Below, piece by piece: positions 25,405 to 33,676 of a DNA stretch of 64,000 nucleotides. Below the pieces are notes generated by a model, which saw only the letters and a program-made list of their open reading frames with translations, did not search any database and had not been told where the DNA came from. The stretch spans positions 62,001 through 126,000 of the forward strand of contig CAVQJL010000016.1 in assembly GCA_963712815.1 (NCBI GenBank), in the 5' to 3' direction. The stretch is from RPQJ01 sp963712815 (GTDB lineage Bacteria; Pseudomonadota; Gammaproteobacteria; Steroidobacterales; Steroidobacteraceae). Position numbers and translations under genes: made by a program. The stretch's first letter is position 1; every line of letters begins with the position of its first letter.

Positions 25405-26151
25405 CTATCGGTAGAACCTCCAGCCGCTGATCATCGAGCTGATCGTCGTCTGCCGGTGCGTCATGTCCTCGCGGATCGCCATGTACATGTGCACCATCGA
25501 GAAGATCAGGATGATCCACATCGCGAACTGGTGCCAGGTGCGAACGGTCATGGAGTCGCCGCCCGCGACCTGGAACACCCAGCCGAACACCGAGTACCAG
25601 CCGCTGTTGATGCCGGTCTGCTCGGCGAACAGCGCGAAGCCGGTCAGCAGCAGCACGATGAGCGGCAGCAGGAACATGAAGAACATCGCGGCGTGCGCGA
25701 GCGGGTTGTGCCCGACGTACTCCTTCGGCGGCTTGAGGAAGAGGTACCAGCCGATCTCGTTGAAGACGTCCTTCCACCAGGCGATGCTCCAGAACGGCAC
25801 GTAGAAGATCTGGCGCGCGTGCTTGCCGCCCACCAGCACCCGGTAGAGCCGCAGCAGGAACGCGACGCCCAGGATCATCCCCGCCGCGAAGTGCACGAAG
25901 CGGATGTACCCGAACAGGAAGTGGGCCGAGGCCTCCCCCGACAGCGTGGGCGGCGGCGACCCGATGAAATACCCCGTGATCGCCAGGACGACGATGCACA
26001 GCGCGGTCACCCAGTGCCAGATGCGGATCGCGGCGTCGTAGACGTAGACGGGACCCGGCGTCACGCCGGCGGGCGGCAGCACCGCCTCGCCGAAGTGGCC
26101 CTCGCGCACCCGGCTCGGGACCGGTGTCGAAGGGTGATACATGTTGCTCAT
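25405..26151 (-). CDS. hupC: Ni/Fe-hydrogenase b-type cytochrome subunit
   Basis: 248 residues; ATG at 26151 with AAGGAGGG upstream, 11 nt after... the hupL stop. Four to five membrane helices and conserved histidines are seen: RIWHWVTALCIVVL, FGYIRFVHFAAGMILG, NPLAHAAMFFMFLLP and WHQFAMWIILIFSMVHMYMAIRED. This is the HyaC/HupC diheme cytochrome b that anchors the hydrogenase dimer to the membrane and passes electrons from the distal Fe-S cluster to quinone. The last residues, HRQTTISSMISGWRFYR, are typical of the family. Order hupS-hupL-hupC is standard. Confidence 0.95.
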   Translation of the reverse strand: MSNMYHPSTPVPSRVREGHFGEAVLPPAGVTPGPVYVYDAAIRIWHWVTALCIVVLAITGYFIGSPPPTLSGEASAHFLFGYIRFVHFAAGMILGVAFLLRLYRVLVGGKHARQIFYVPFWSIAWWKDVFNEIGWYLFLKPPKEYVGHNPLAHAAMFFMFLLPLIVLLLTGFALFAEQTGINSGWYSVFGWVFQVAGGDSMTVRTWHQFAMWIILIFSMVHMYMAIREDMTHRQTTISSMISGWRFYR

Positions 26152-26162
26152 GGCAGCCCTCC

Positions 26163-27956
26163 TTACCGGACCTTGACGCTGGTGACCTCGTTGCCCTCCA
26201 TGTCGAGCACGTGCGTCGCACACGCCAGGCAGGGGTCGAAGCTGTGGATCGTGCGCAGGATCTCGAGCGGCTGGTTCGGATCGTGCATCGGCGTGTCGAG
26301 CAGCGCCGCCTCGTAGGCGCCGATCTTGCCGGCCGGGTCACGCGGGCTCGCGTTCCAGGTCGTGGGCACCACGCACTGGTAGTTCTTGATCTTCTTGTCC
26401 TCGATGTCGATCCAGTGGCAGAGCGAGCCGCGCGGTGCCTCGACGAAGCCGTAGCCCTGGGCCGACTTCTTCCAGGTCGAGGGCTCGAAGTTCGCCATGT
26501 TGGCCGTGGCGACGTCGCCGGCCTTGATGTTGGCGACCAGCTTGTTGAACTCCGCCTTGAGCGCGTGGGCCGCCCAGCTGCACTCGAGACCGCGGGCCGC
26601 GGTGCGGCCGAGGGTCGAGAACAGCGCCGTGACCGGCAGGCCGCCGAGCTTCTGCAGCACCATGTCCACCGGCTCCTTGAACTCGGGGATGCCCTTCACG
26701 TAGCCGATGACGTAGCGGGCGAGCGGGCCCACTTCCATCGCGTGGCCGTTCCAGCGCGGCGCCTTGACCCACGAGTACTTGGACGACTCGTCCACCGCCT
26801 CGATCTTGGTGCGGGTGCCCTTGGCGTTGCCGATGTCGAAGTTCGGCACGGTCTCGCCCTGGAAGGGGTGCAGGCCCTTCTGCTCGTCGGCGTACTTGTA
26901 CCAGGAGTGCGTGACGTACTCCTGGATCTCGTCGAGCTTGCCGAGGTCGATGTCCTGCACCTCGTTCAGGTTGCCGTCGATGATCGCGCCGCGCGGGAAC
27001 ATCAGGTTGCCCGGGCTGTAGTCATTGGCGGAACGCGGCAGGTCGCCGTAGGACATCAGGTACTTCGACGACAGGCCGCCGCCGATGCTCGCCCACTCCT
27101 TGTAGAAGGAGGCGATCGCCAGCAGGTCGGGGATGTAGACGTTGTCGATGAACTCGATGGTGCGGTCGATGATCCGACTGACCATGTTGAGCCGTTCCAT
27201 GTTCACCGCGCCGACTGCGCCCGTGTCGTTCAGGTTGATCGGCGAGGGGACGCCGCCCACCAGCCAGTTCGGGTGCGGGTTGCGGCCGCCGAAGATCGTC
27301 TGGATCTTGACGATCTCCTTCTGGAAGTCGAGCGCCTCGAGGTAGTGGGCCACCGCCATGAGGTTCGCTTCGGGCGGCAGCTTGTACGCCGGGTGACCCC
27401 AGTACGCGTTGCGGAAGGGGCCGAGCTGTCCCGACTCGACGAACTTCTTGAGCCTGTTCTGCAGGTCGCGGAAATATCCGGGCGAGGACATCGGCCAGCT
27501 CGAGATCGACTGCGCCAGCTCGGAGGTGGCCTTCGGGTCGGCGTTCAGCGCGCTGACCACGTCCACCCAGTCGAGTGCGTGCAGGTGGTAGAAGTGCACC
27601 AGGTGATCCTGCGAGTACAGGGTCAGGTGCATGATGTTGCGGATCGTGTTGGCGTTCTCGGGGATCTCGATGCCGAGCGCGTGCTCGACCGACCGGACCG
27701 AGGCGAGCGCGTGCACGCCGGTGCACACGCCGCAGATGCGCTGCACGAAGGCCCACGCGTCGCGCGGGTCACGGCCGCGGAGGATGACCTCCAGGCCGCG
27801 CCACATCGTGCCCGTGGAAACCGCGTTGCGGATGACGTTGTTCTCGTCGACGTTCACCTCGATGCGCAGATGACCCTCGATGCGCGTGATCGGATCGACG
27901 ACGACGCGCGTGCCCGAGTCGTCGAGCTGGAAGCCGTTGGGTGTTGCGATGCTCAT
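26163..27956 (-). CDS. hupL: [NiFe] uptake hydrogenase large subunit
   Basis: 597 residues. It binds the NiFe(CN)2CO centre through Cys75 and Cys78 (RICGVC) and Cys576 and Cys579 (DPCLACATH). The 15 residues after His582 (VLDMEGNEVTSVKVR) are the tail expected to be cut off by HupD. Other family motifs are DPITRIEGHLRIEV, GVHALASVRSVEHAL and GRTAARGLE. The start at 27956 has GGAGAA upstream. It lies 19 nt after hupS. The protein catalyses H2 oxidation at the periplasmic face after co-export with the Tat-targeted small subunit. Confidence 0.97.
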   Translation of the reverse strand: MSIATPNGFQLDDSGTRVVVDPITRIEGHLRIEVNVDENNVIRNAVSTGTMWRGLEVILRGRDPRDAWAFVQRICGVCTGVHALASVRSVEHALGIEIPENANTIRNIMHLTLYSQDHLVHFYHLHALDWVDVVSALNADPKATSELAQSISSWPMSSPGYFRDLQNRLKKFVESGQLGPFRNAYWGHPAYKLPPEANLMAVAHYLEALDFQKEIVKIQTIFGGRNPHPNWLVGGVPSPINLNDTGAVGAVNMERLNMVSRIIDRTIEFIDNVYIPDLLAIASFYKEWASIGGGLSSKYLMSYGDLPRSANDYSPGNLMFPRGAIIDGNLNEVQDIDLGKLDEIQEYVTHSWYKYADEQKGLHPFQGETVPNFDIGNAKGTRTKIEAVDESSKYSWVKAPRWNGHAMEVGPLARYVIGYVKGIPEFKEPVDMVLQKLGGLPVTALFSTLGRTAARGLECSWAAHALKAEFNKLVANIKAGDVATANMANFEPSTWKKSAQGYGFVEAPRGSLCHWIDIEDKKIKNYQCVVPTTWNASPRDPAGKIGAYEAALLDTPMHDPNQPLEILRTIHSFDPCLACATHVLDMEGNEVTSVKVR

Positions 27957-27975
27957 TGCTCAGTTCTCCGCTCGG

Positions 27976-29076
27976 TCAGCCTGCTCGTTTTTCAGAAGCC
28001 ACGGGTGAATTGGGTTTCACCTTGGCCTGTCTCAGCGCGGTGAGGCCCGCGTGCGCCGCGATGCCGACGCCCACCACCGCCGCCGCCGTGGCGCCGACGC
28101 GGGTCGCGTTGGTCTCCGCGCCGAACTGCGGGAAGGTCTCGAGCCGCTCGTAGAAGGGTCCGTTGTCCCAGAAATCCGGCTCGGAGCAGCCGAGGCAGCC
28201 GTGGCCGGAGCCGATCGGGAACGACACGCCCTCGTTCCAGCGGGTCGTCGAGCAGGCGTTGTAGGTCGTCGGTCCGCGGCACCCCACCTTGTAGAGGCAG
28301 TAGCCCTCGCGCGATCCGCGGTCGTCGAAGGTCTCGGCGAACTGGCCGGCGTCGAAGTGGCCGCGGCGGTAGCACTTGTCGTGCACGCGCTGGCTGTAGA
28401 ACATCAGCGGACGACCCTGGCGGTCGAGCGCAGGAAGCTCTCCGAAGGTGACGTAGTAGGTGATCACGCCGGTCATCACCTCGGCGATCGGCGGGCAGCC
28501 CGGCACCTTCACGATCGGCTTGTTCTTAATGACCTTGTGGATCGGGGTGGCCTGCGTGGGATTGGGCTTCGCGGCCTGCACACAGCCCCACGAAGCGCAC
28601 GAGCCCCAGGCGATGACGGCCGCCGCGTCCTCGCTCATGTGCTTGAGCTTGTTGACGAAGGGTTCGCCGCCCGGGATGCAGAACACGCCGTCGTCGCCGA
28701 GCGGCGGGTTGCCCTCGACCGCGAGGATGTACTGGCCCTTGAACTCGGTGCGGATGACCTCGAGGATCTCTTCCGCCTGGTGGCCGGCCGCGGCCATGAT
28801 CGTGTCGTCATAGTCCAGCGAGATCATGGACAGGATGACGTCCTTGGCGAGCGGGTGCGCCGAGCGGATGAAACTCTCGGTGCAGCAGGTGCACTCGAGG
28901 CCGTGCAGCCAGATGACCGGCACGCGCGGCTTGGTTTCCATCGCATGGGCGATCTTGCCGGCGAAGTGCGGCGCGAGCCCGAGTGATGCCGCGCTCAGCG
29001 AGCAGAACTTCAGGAAGTTGCGCCGCGAGATACCCTGGCGGCGGATCAACTCGTAGAAAGTTTCTTGACGACCCAT
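27976..29076 (-). CDS. hupS: [NiFe] uptake hydrogenase small subunit, O2-tolerant type
   Basis: 366 residues; ATG at 29076 with GGGAG upstream. A Tat signal (SRRNFLKFCSLS, residues 17-28) is followed by the Fe-S domain and a C-terminal membrane anchor (about 335-357). Around the proximal cluster six cysteines occur: Cys62, Cys64 and Cys65 in ECTCC, Cys160 and Cys165 in WGSCASWGC, and Cys194 in PGCPP. The two extra cysteines (64 and 165) are those that make the [4Fe-3S] cluster of O2-tolerant group 1d enzymes such as E. coli Hyd-1, which the whole sequence closely resembles. It is the first gene of the hup run. Confidence 0.97.
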   Translation of the reverse strand: MGRQETFYELIRRQGISRRNFLKFCSLSAASLGLAPHFAGKIAHAMETKPRVPVIWLHGLECTCCTESFIRSAHPLAKDVILSMISLDYDDTIMAAAGHQAEEILEVIRTEFKGQYILAVEGNPPLGDDGVFCIPGGEPFVNKLKHMSEDAAAVIAWGSCASWGCVQAAKPNPTQATPIHKVIKNKPIVKVPGCPPIAEVMTGVITYYVTFGELPALDRQGRPLMFYSQRVHDKCYRRGHFDAGQFAETFDDRGSREGYCLYKVGCRGPTTYNACSTTRWNEGVSFPIGSGHGCLGCSEPDFWDNGPFYERLETFPQFGAETNATRVGATAAAVVGVGIAAHAGLTALRQAKVKPNSPVASEKRAG

Positions 29077-29250
29077 CTCGTGCTCCCGTTGGTTGTTGCA
29101 TTCCGCCGGCCCGTCCGCGACACACGGATTGGTTCGCAACGGCCGGCTCGCATCGTCAGGCGCGGGAGCGCACCGCCGGGTTGGCTCTGCGCGCCCGCCC
29201 TCCTGGTCGGACACGCGGATGGTCCTTCTTGCGTCGCCGCAGCTTCAATC

Positions 29251-29260
29251 GTAGATCTAC
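29251..29260. promoter_or_regulatory. palindrome in the hup upstream region
   Basis: GTAGATCTAC is a perfect 10-bp palindrome inside the only AT-rich patch (about 29245-29268) of the 276-nt gap before hupS, roughly 175 nt from its ATG. A second perfect palindrome, CCGCAGGCCTGCGG, lies at 29321-29334 just after the stop of the upstream gene. Either could be a regulator site. I found no sigma-54 -24/-12 promoter or FNR-like box here. Confidence 0.3.
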
Positions 29261-29352
29261 TTAAAACGCGCGGTGGCATGTCGCAGGCGCGCGTCACGGA
29301 CGCCTCGGGGCCGGCGCCGCCCGCAGGCCTGCGGAAAATCCCTATCGATTAA

Positions 29353-30423
29353 TCAGTCGGCCTGGGATTCGGGCGAGCAGGCGAGGCACGGCTTGCGCGG
29401 CATCACCTGCGTCGTTGCGAGGCCGTCGGGCTCGCCGCCGACCTCGATGACCTGCAGGGGCTCGAGCGTCGCCGCGTCGTAGCGCGCGACCCGGTCGCCC
29501 ATGGTCGCCGCGACGTAGGCGCTGCGACCGTCCGCGGAAACGTGCAGCCCCACGGGCAGGGCGCTGCCGCGGGCGATCCCGTCGAACGGTCGACGTTCCG
29601 CTCCGGGTGCCAGCGGCACGTCCACTTTGCCTCGAGCGGTTTCCCGGCGGGTCGCGACGTCGAATGCCACGAGCTCGCTCGAGCCGGCGCAGGTGACCAG
29701 TGCCGTGCGGCCGTCGGGCGCGAGGGCGATGCGGATCGGGATGCCGGGCAGCGGCAGGCGTGCCGTCGCCTCGAGCGAGTCCGTGTCCACGATCGCGAGG
29801 TGGCCGTCGGCGCGGGCGGCGACCCACAGCTCGCGGCCGTCCGGCGTCAGCGCCAGCGCCTCCGAGCCGGCGCCCGTGGCGATGTCGGCGAGCTTGCGGC
29901 CGGCGACGAGGTCGATCGCCGAGGTGGTTCCGGAGGCGATGTTGCTGACGTACGCGCGATGGCCATCCGCGCTCACGGCGACCATGTGCGACACGTCCTG
30001 GCCGGTCTCGATCGCGGTCACGATCCGCCCGGTGTCGGGCTCGACCACGAGGAGGTGCCTCGAGCCCTCGGCGGTGACCGCAATGCGGTCCGGCGCGAAC
30101 CAGGCGACTCCGTGTGGTCTCGAGTGCGGGGCAAGCTCGATGCGCCGGATCTCGCGCGGCTGCTCGAGGTCCACGAGGCTGATCGTCGAACCCGGCTGCT
30201 CGCGCGTACCGTAGTTCGATACGACGGCCCGCCTGCCGTCCGGCGACACGCTGACCTCGTGCGGGGCGTGTCCGAGCGCGACCGAGGCGAGGCGCAATCC
30301 GGATCCCGGATCCACGAAGTCCACCGCGTCGTCGGTCTTGCGGACGACCAGCAACGTCTCCGCGGGCGCCGGCCAGGCGGCCAACGTGGCGACGATCAGC
30401 AGCAGCGGACGCCAGTCCTTCAC
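29353..30423 (-). CDS. exported YVTN/cytochrome-D1-like beta-propeller protein
   Basis: 356 residues from a GTG at 30423 that overlaps the previous stop (GTGA). A signal peptide ends about residue 21 (APAET). The mature protein is a chain of beta-propeller blades with recurring SPDGRRAVVSN, SADGHRAYVSN, TPDGRELWVAA, APDGRTALVT and SADGRSAYVA motifs. The C-terminal tail contains a CxxC (KPCLACS) after the last blade, without the His needed for a c-type heme. Propellers of this type serve as periplasmic electron-transfer or binding proteins. It lies 276 nt upstream of hupS on the same strand. Function unknown. Confidence 0.75.
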   Translation of the reverse strand: MKDWRPLLLIVATLAAWPAPAETLLVVRKTDDAVDFVDPGSGLRLASVALGHAPHEVSVSPDGRRAVVSNYGTREQPGSTISLVDLEQPREIRRIELAPHSRPHGVAWFAPDRIAVTAEGSRHLLVVEPDTGRIVTAIETGQDVSHMVAVSADGHRAYVSNIASGTTSAIDLVAGRKLADIATGAGSEALALTPDGRELWVAARADGHLAIVDTDSLEATARLPLPGIPIRIALAPDGRTALVTCAGSSELVAFDVATRRETARGKVDVPLAPGAERRPFDGIARGSALPVGLHVSADGRSAYVAATMGDRVARYDAATLEPLQVIEVGGEPDGLATTQVMPRKPCLACSPESQAD

Positions 30424-31184
30424 GGCAGCGGCAACTCGGCATCCCAGACGTCGTGCGGCAGGGGCAGGCCGGTGAGCAGCGACGGGGCGAGCCGCGGGTT
30501 CGGCGCGATGCCCCGCAGCTCCAGAAGGCGCTCCATCTGCCGCGCGTGCTGTGCGACGTGCCACGTGGTGCGTTCCAGCGCGGCGTGCAGTGGCTGCGAG
30601 CCGTAATACGTGTCCAGCGCCGCTGGCAGCCGCGACTGGTTCGCGCCCCACCACACGGCCAGCGCCTGCGACACGCTGCGTGCAAGGCTGGCGACGTCCG
30701 CCCCAGTTCGCACGTGGTCGGGCGGCTTGCGCTGGAAGTGCTCGTAGGTCAGGCGACCGCCGAGTGCCGCGTCGAGGAACGCCACCACGACCTGCGGGAC
30801 GTGGTAGGCGAGGTCGAGGTGCGTGCGCTCGCGGCCGGGCAACTTGTCCGTCAGCGCCTCGGCCGGCAGCTGCTCGGCCAGCCGCGCAGCGCTGTCGAGC
30901 AGCGCGAGCAGGCGCGAGACCAGCACCGGGACGCCCAGCCGCTCGCGGTGCACCGCGACGCCGACGAAGGCGGCGACGGCGTCGAGGTCCTGGCCGTGGA
31001 CGAACCGTTCCCCCTGCGTCACCACCGGCACCGAGCGGACGCCGAGCCTCGCGAGCGACTCCAGGGCCGTCGGCACCTCGCGGACGTTCACCGACTCGAA
31101 GTCGATTCCGTTCGAGTGCAGGAACTCCCTCACCTTCAGGCAGCTCGTGCAGCCTGGCTGCCAGTAGACCGTGTACGTGCTCAT
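30420..31184 (-). CDS. glutaredoxin-DinB fusion protein
   Basis: 254 residues. Residues 1-75 form a glutaredoxin domain with the redox pair Cys12 and Cys15 (WQPGCTSCLKVREFL), the cis-Pro segment RSVPVV and a C-terminal glycine-asp motif. Residues about 95-240 look like a DinB/YfiT four-helix bundle: the metal-binding histidines would be His in THLDLAYHVPQVV and the pair in TTWHVAQHARQME. DinB-like proteins include thiol-dependent transferases. A fused thiol donor domain is therefore suggestive of a bacillithiol- or glutathione-linked reaction. Both ends overlap neighbouring genes by 4 nt. Confidence 0.75.
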   Translation of the reverse strand: MSTYTVYWQPGCTSCLKVREFLHSNGIDFESVNVREVPTALESLARLGVRSVPVVTQGERFVHGQDLDAVAAFVGVAVHRERLGVPVLVSRLLALLDSAARLAEQLPAEALTDKLPGRERTHLDLAYHVPQVVVAFLDAALGGRLTYEHFQRKPPDHVRTGADVASLARSVSQALAVWWGANQSRLPAALDTYYGSQPLHAALERTTWHVAQHARQMERLLELRGIAPNPRLAPSLLTGLPLPHDVWDAELPLP

Positions 31185-31864
31185 GCGCCCAGGGACCTTC
31201 TCTGCCGCCCGGCATCGTCGAAATTGGCCGGGTCGAGCCAGCGCTGGAAGGCCGCGTCGAGCGCCGGCCACTCCTTGTCTGTGACTGAATACCAGGCCGT
31301 ATCGCGGCTGCGGCCCTTGTAGACGATCGCCTGGCGGAAGACGCCCTCGAAACGGAAGCCCAGCCGCTCGGCCGCGCGGCGTGAGCCGGCATTCAGTGCG
31401 TCGCACTTCCACTCGTAGCGCCGGTAGCCAAGCTCGAAGGCCGTCTTCATCATCAGGTACATCGCCTCGGTGGCGACGGCCGTGCGCTGCAGCAGTGGCG
31501 AGAACTGCAGGTGTCCCACCTCCAGCGTGCCGTTGGCCGGGTCGATCCGCAGGTAGGAGCCGAGACCGATGGCGCGCCCGCTCGCGGCATCCACGAACAC
31601 GAAATACAGCGGATCCTCGGAACCGCGCTTCGCATCCAGCCACGCCCGGTAGTCGTCGAAGGACGCGAACGGACCGGAAAACAGGTAAGTCCACATGCGT
31701 CCCTCGCGGTCCAGCGAGTTCGCCTCGTGCAGCTCCGCGGCATGCCGGGCAGGATCGAGCGGCTCGACGCGGCAGTGGCGGCCGTGCATCGCCGCGCGCG
31801 GCGGCCGTGGCCGCGTCATCCAGCCCGGCACCTCGGGTCCGATCGGCTGTCCCAGTTCGTTCAT
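31181..31864 (-). CDS. GNAT-family N-acetyltransferase (RimJ/RimL type)
   Basis: 227 residues. The fold is visible from IGLGSYLRIDPANGTLEVGHLQFSPLLQRTAVATEAMYLMMKTAF through the acetyl-CoA-binding region and KCDALNAGSRRAAERLGFRFEGVFRQA, hallmarks of RimJ/RimL-like acetyltransferases. The substrate cannot be predicted. Its stop overlaps the start of the glutaredoxin-DinB gene (ATGA), and it starts 21 nt after the ABC exporter gene. Confidence 0.85.
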   Translation of the reverse strand: MNELGQPIGPEVPGWMTRPRPPRAAMHGRHCRVEPLDPARHAAELHEANSLDREGRMWTYLFSGPFASFDDYRAWLDAKRGSEDPLYFVFVDAASGRAIGLGSYLRIDPANGTLEVGHLQFSPLLQRTAVATEAMYLMMKTAFELGYRRYEWKCDALNAGSRRAAERLGFRFEGVFRQAIVYKGRSRDTAWYSVTDKEWPALDAAFQRWLDPANFDDAGRQRRSLGA

Positions 31865-31885
31865 TCGCGTGCTCTTGGGGCCGCC

Positions 31886-33661
31886 TCAGGTGGTGGCGAA
31901 CTGCAGGGCGGCGAGCCGTGCATACAGCTCGTTGCCCTGGACCAGCTCGGCGTGCGTGCCCTGCGCGACGATGCGCCCGTGGTCCATGACCACGATGCGG
32001 TCGGCCTCCAGCACCGTGGCGAGACGGTGGGCAATGACGATGGTCGTGCGGCCCTGCATCAGGCGTTCGAGCGCCTCCTGCACCAGCCGCTCGCTCTCCG
32101 CATCGAGCGCGCTCGTGGCCTCGTCGAGCAGCAGGATCGGCGGGTCGCGCAGGATGGCGCGCGCGATGGCGATGCGCTGGCGCTGCCCGCCCGAGAGGCG
32201 GGTGCCACGCTCGCCGAGGAAGGTCTCGTAGCCCTCGGGCAGCCCGCGCAGGAACTCGTCGGCCGCCGCCGCGCGCGCCGCCGACTCGATCTCCGCGTCG
32301 GTCGCACCCGGGCGGCCGTAGCGGATGTTCTCGCGCGCGCTCGCCGCGAACAGCACCGTGTCCTGCGGCACGAGACCGATCCGCTGCCGCACCGCCAGCG
32401 GATCGGCGCTCGCGATGTCCACGCCGTCGATGCGGATCCGGCCGGACCCCGGATCGTAGAAGCGCAGCAGCAGCTGGAACGTGGTGCTCTTGCCCGCACC
32501 CGACGGGCCCACGAAGGCCACCGTCTCGCCCGGGCGCACCGCGAGGTCGAAGCCGTCCAGCGCCGGCGTGTCCGGGCGCGAGGGGTAGCAGAAGCTCACG
32601 TGCTCGAAGCGGATCTCGCCGCGCCCGGGCTCGGGCAGCGGCACGGGATCGACCGGCGCGACGATGTGCGGCTCGGCGTGCTGCAGCTCGACCAGTCGCT
32701 CCATCGCTCCGGCCGCACGCTGCACCTCGCCCCACATCTCGCTGAGTGACGCGGCCGCGACGCCCACGTAGACGGCGTAGAGCAGGAACTGGCCCAGCTC
32801 GCCGCCCGACATCCGGCCGCCGATCACGTCGTGCGCGCCGATCCAGAGCACGGACGTAATAGCGCCGAAGATCAGCATCGTGGCGACCGCGGTGAGAATC
32901 GAGCGAACGCGCGTGCGCCTCACGGCGGCATCGAAGGAGTCCTCGACCGCGATGCCGAAGCGGTCGGCGTTCAGCGACTCCAGCGTGAAGGCCTGCACGG
33001 TCTGGATGGCGTTCAGCGTCTCGTCCGCAAGGCCGCTGGTGTCCGCGATGCGGTCCTGCGAGGTGCGCGAGAGCCTGCGCACGCGCCGGCCCAGGATCAC
33101 CAGCGGCGCGATCAGCAGCGGGATCATCACGACGATGATCGCCGTGAGCTTGAGGCTCGTCACCGCGAGCATGACCAGGCTGCCCGCCACCGAGATGATC
33201 GAGCGCAGCGTGATGGACAGGTTCACCCCCGCGATGGACTGCACGAGCGTGGTGTCGGCGGTGAGCCGCGAGAGCACCTCGCCGGTGCGCGTCACCTCGA
33301 AAAAAGCCGGGTCCATGCGGATCACGCGCCCGTACACGGCCTGGCGCAGGTCCGCCACCACCCGCTCGCCGAGCCACGTCACGAGGTAGAAGCGCAGCGC
33401 CGCGAACACGCCGAACACCGCGGCGGCGGCCAGGAACGCGATGAAGTAGCGGTTGATGGTCTCGGGGCTGCCGGCCGCCACGCCCTCGTCGATCAGGTAG
33501 CGCAGCGCCACGGGCAGGGCCAGCATCGCCGCGGCCGCCAGCAGCAGCGCGCCGAGCGCCAGTAGCAGGGTGCCGACGTGGGGCCGCAGGAACGGCAGCA
33601 GCGCCCGCAGGGGCTTGAGGGAGCGGCCCTTGGGTCGGTCTTGGGGCGAGGAGTCCGTCAC
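31886..33661 (-). CDS. MsbA-type ABC exporter (fused permease and ATPase)
   Basis: 591 residues from a GTG at 33661. Six membrane helices occupy about residues 20-310 and the nucleotide-binding domain about 345-580. The ATPase has Walker A GPSGAGKST, the signature LSGGQ, Walker B ILLLDEATSALD and the H-loop IAHRLATV. Half-transporters of this kind work as homodimers that export lipids, lipid A precursors or drugs. A neighbouring gene encodes a PlpD-like patatin, and 15 nt separate the two. No clear ribosome binding site is seen before the GTG. Confidence 0.9.
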   Translation of the reverse strand: MTDSSPQDRPKGRSLKPLRALLPFLRPHVGTLLLALGALLLAAAAMLALPVALRYLIDEGVAAGSPETINRYFIAFLAAAAVFGVFAALRFYLVTWLGERVVADLRQAVYGRVIRMDPAFFEVTRTGEVLSRLTADTTLVQSIAGVNLSITLRSIISVAGSLVMLAVTSLKLTAIIVVMIPLLIAPLVILGRRVRRLSRTSQDRIADTSGLADETLNAIQTVQAFTLESLNADRFGIAVEDSFDAAVRRTRVRSILTAVATMLIFGAITSVLWIGAHDVIGGRMSGGELGQFLLYAVYVGVAAASLSEMWGEVQRAAGAMERLVELQHAEPHIVAPVDPVPLPEPGRGEIRFEHVSFCYPSRPDTPALDGFDLAVRPGETVAFVGPSGAGKSTTFQLLLRFYDPGSGRIRIDGVDIASADPLAVRQRIGLVPQDTVLFAASARENIRYGRPGATDAEIESAARAAAADEFLRGLPEGYETFLGERGTRLSGGQRQRIAIARAILRDPPILLLDEATSALDAESERLVQEALERLMQGRTTIVIAHRLATVLEADRIVVMDHGRIVAQGTHAELVQGNELYARLAALQFATT

Positions 33662-33676
33662 GGTGATTGCAGCAGG

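Noticed and set aside
29077..29352. Sigma-54 promoter or FNR box for hup genes
   Set aside because: I scanned the gap on the coding strand and found no GG-N10-GC core with the expected flanks and no TTGAT-N4-ATCAA.
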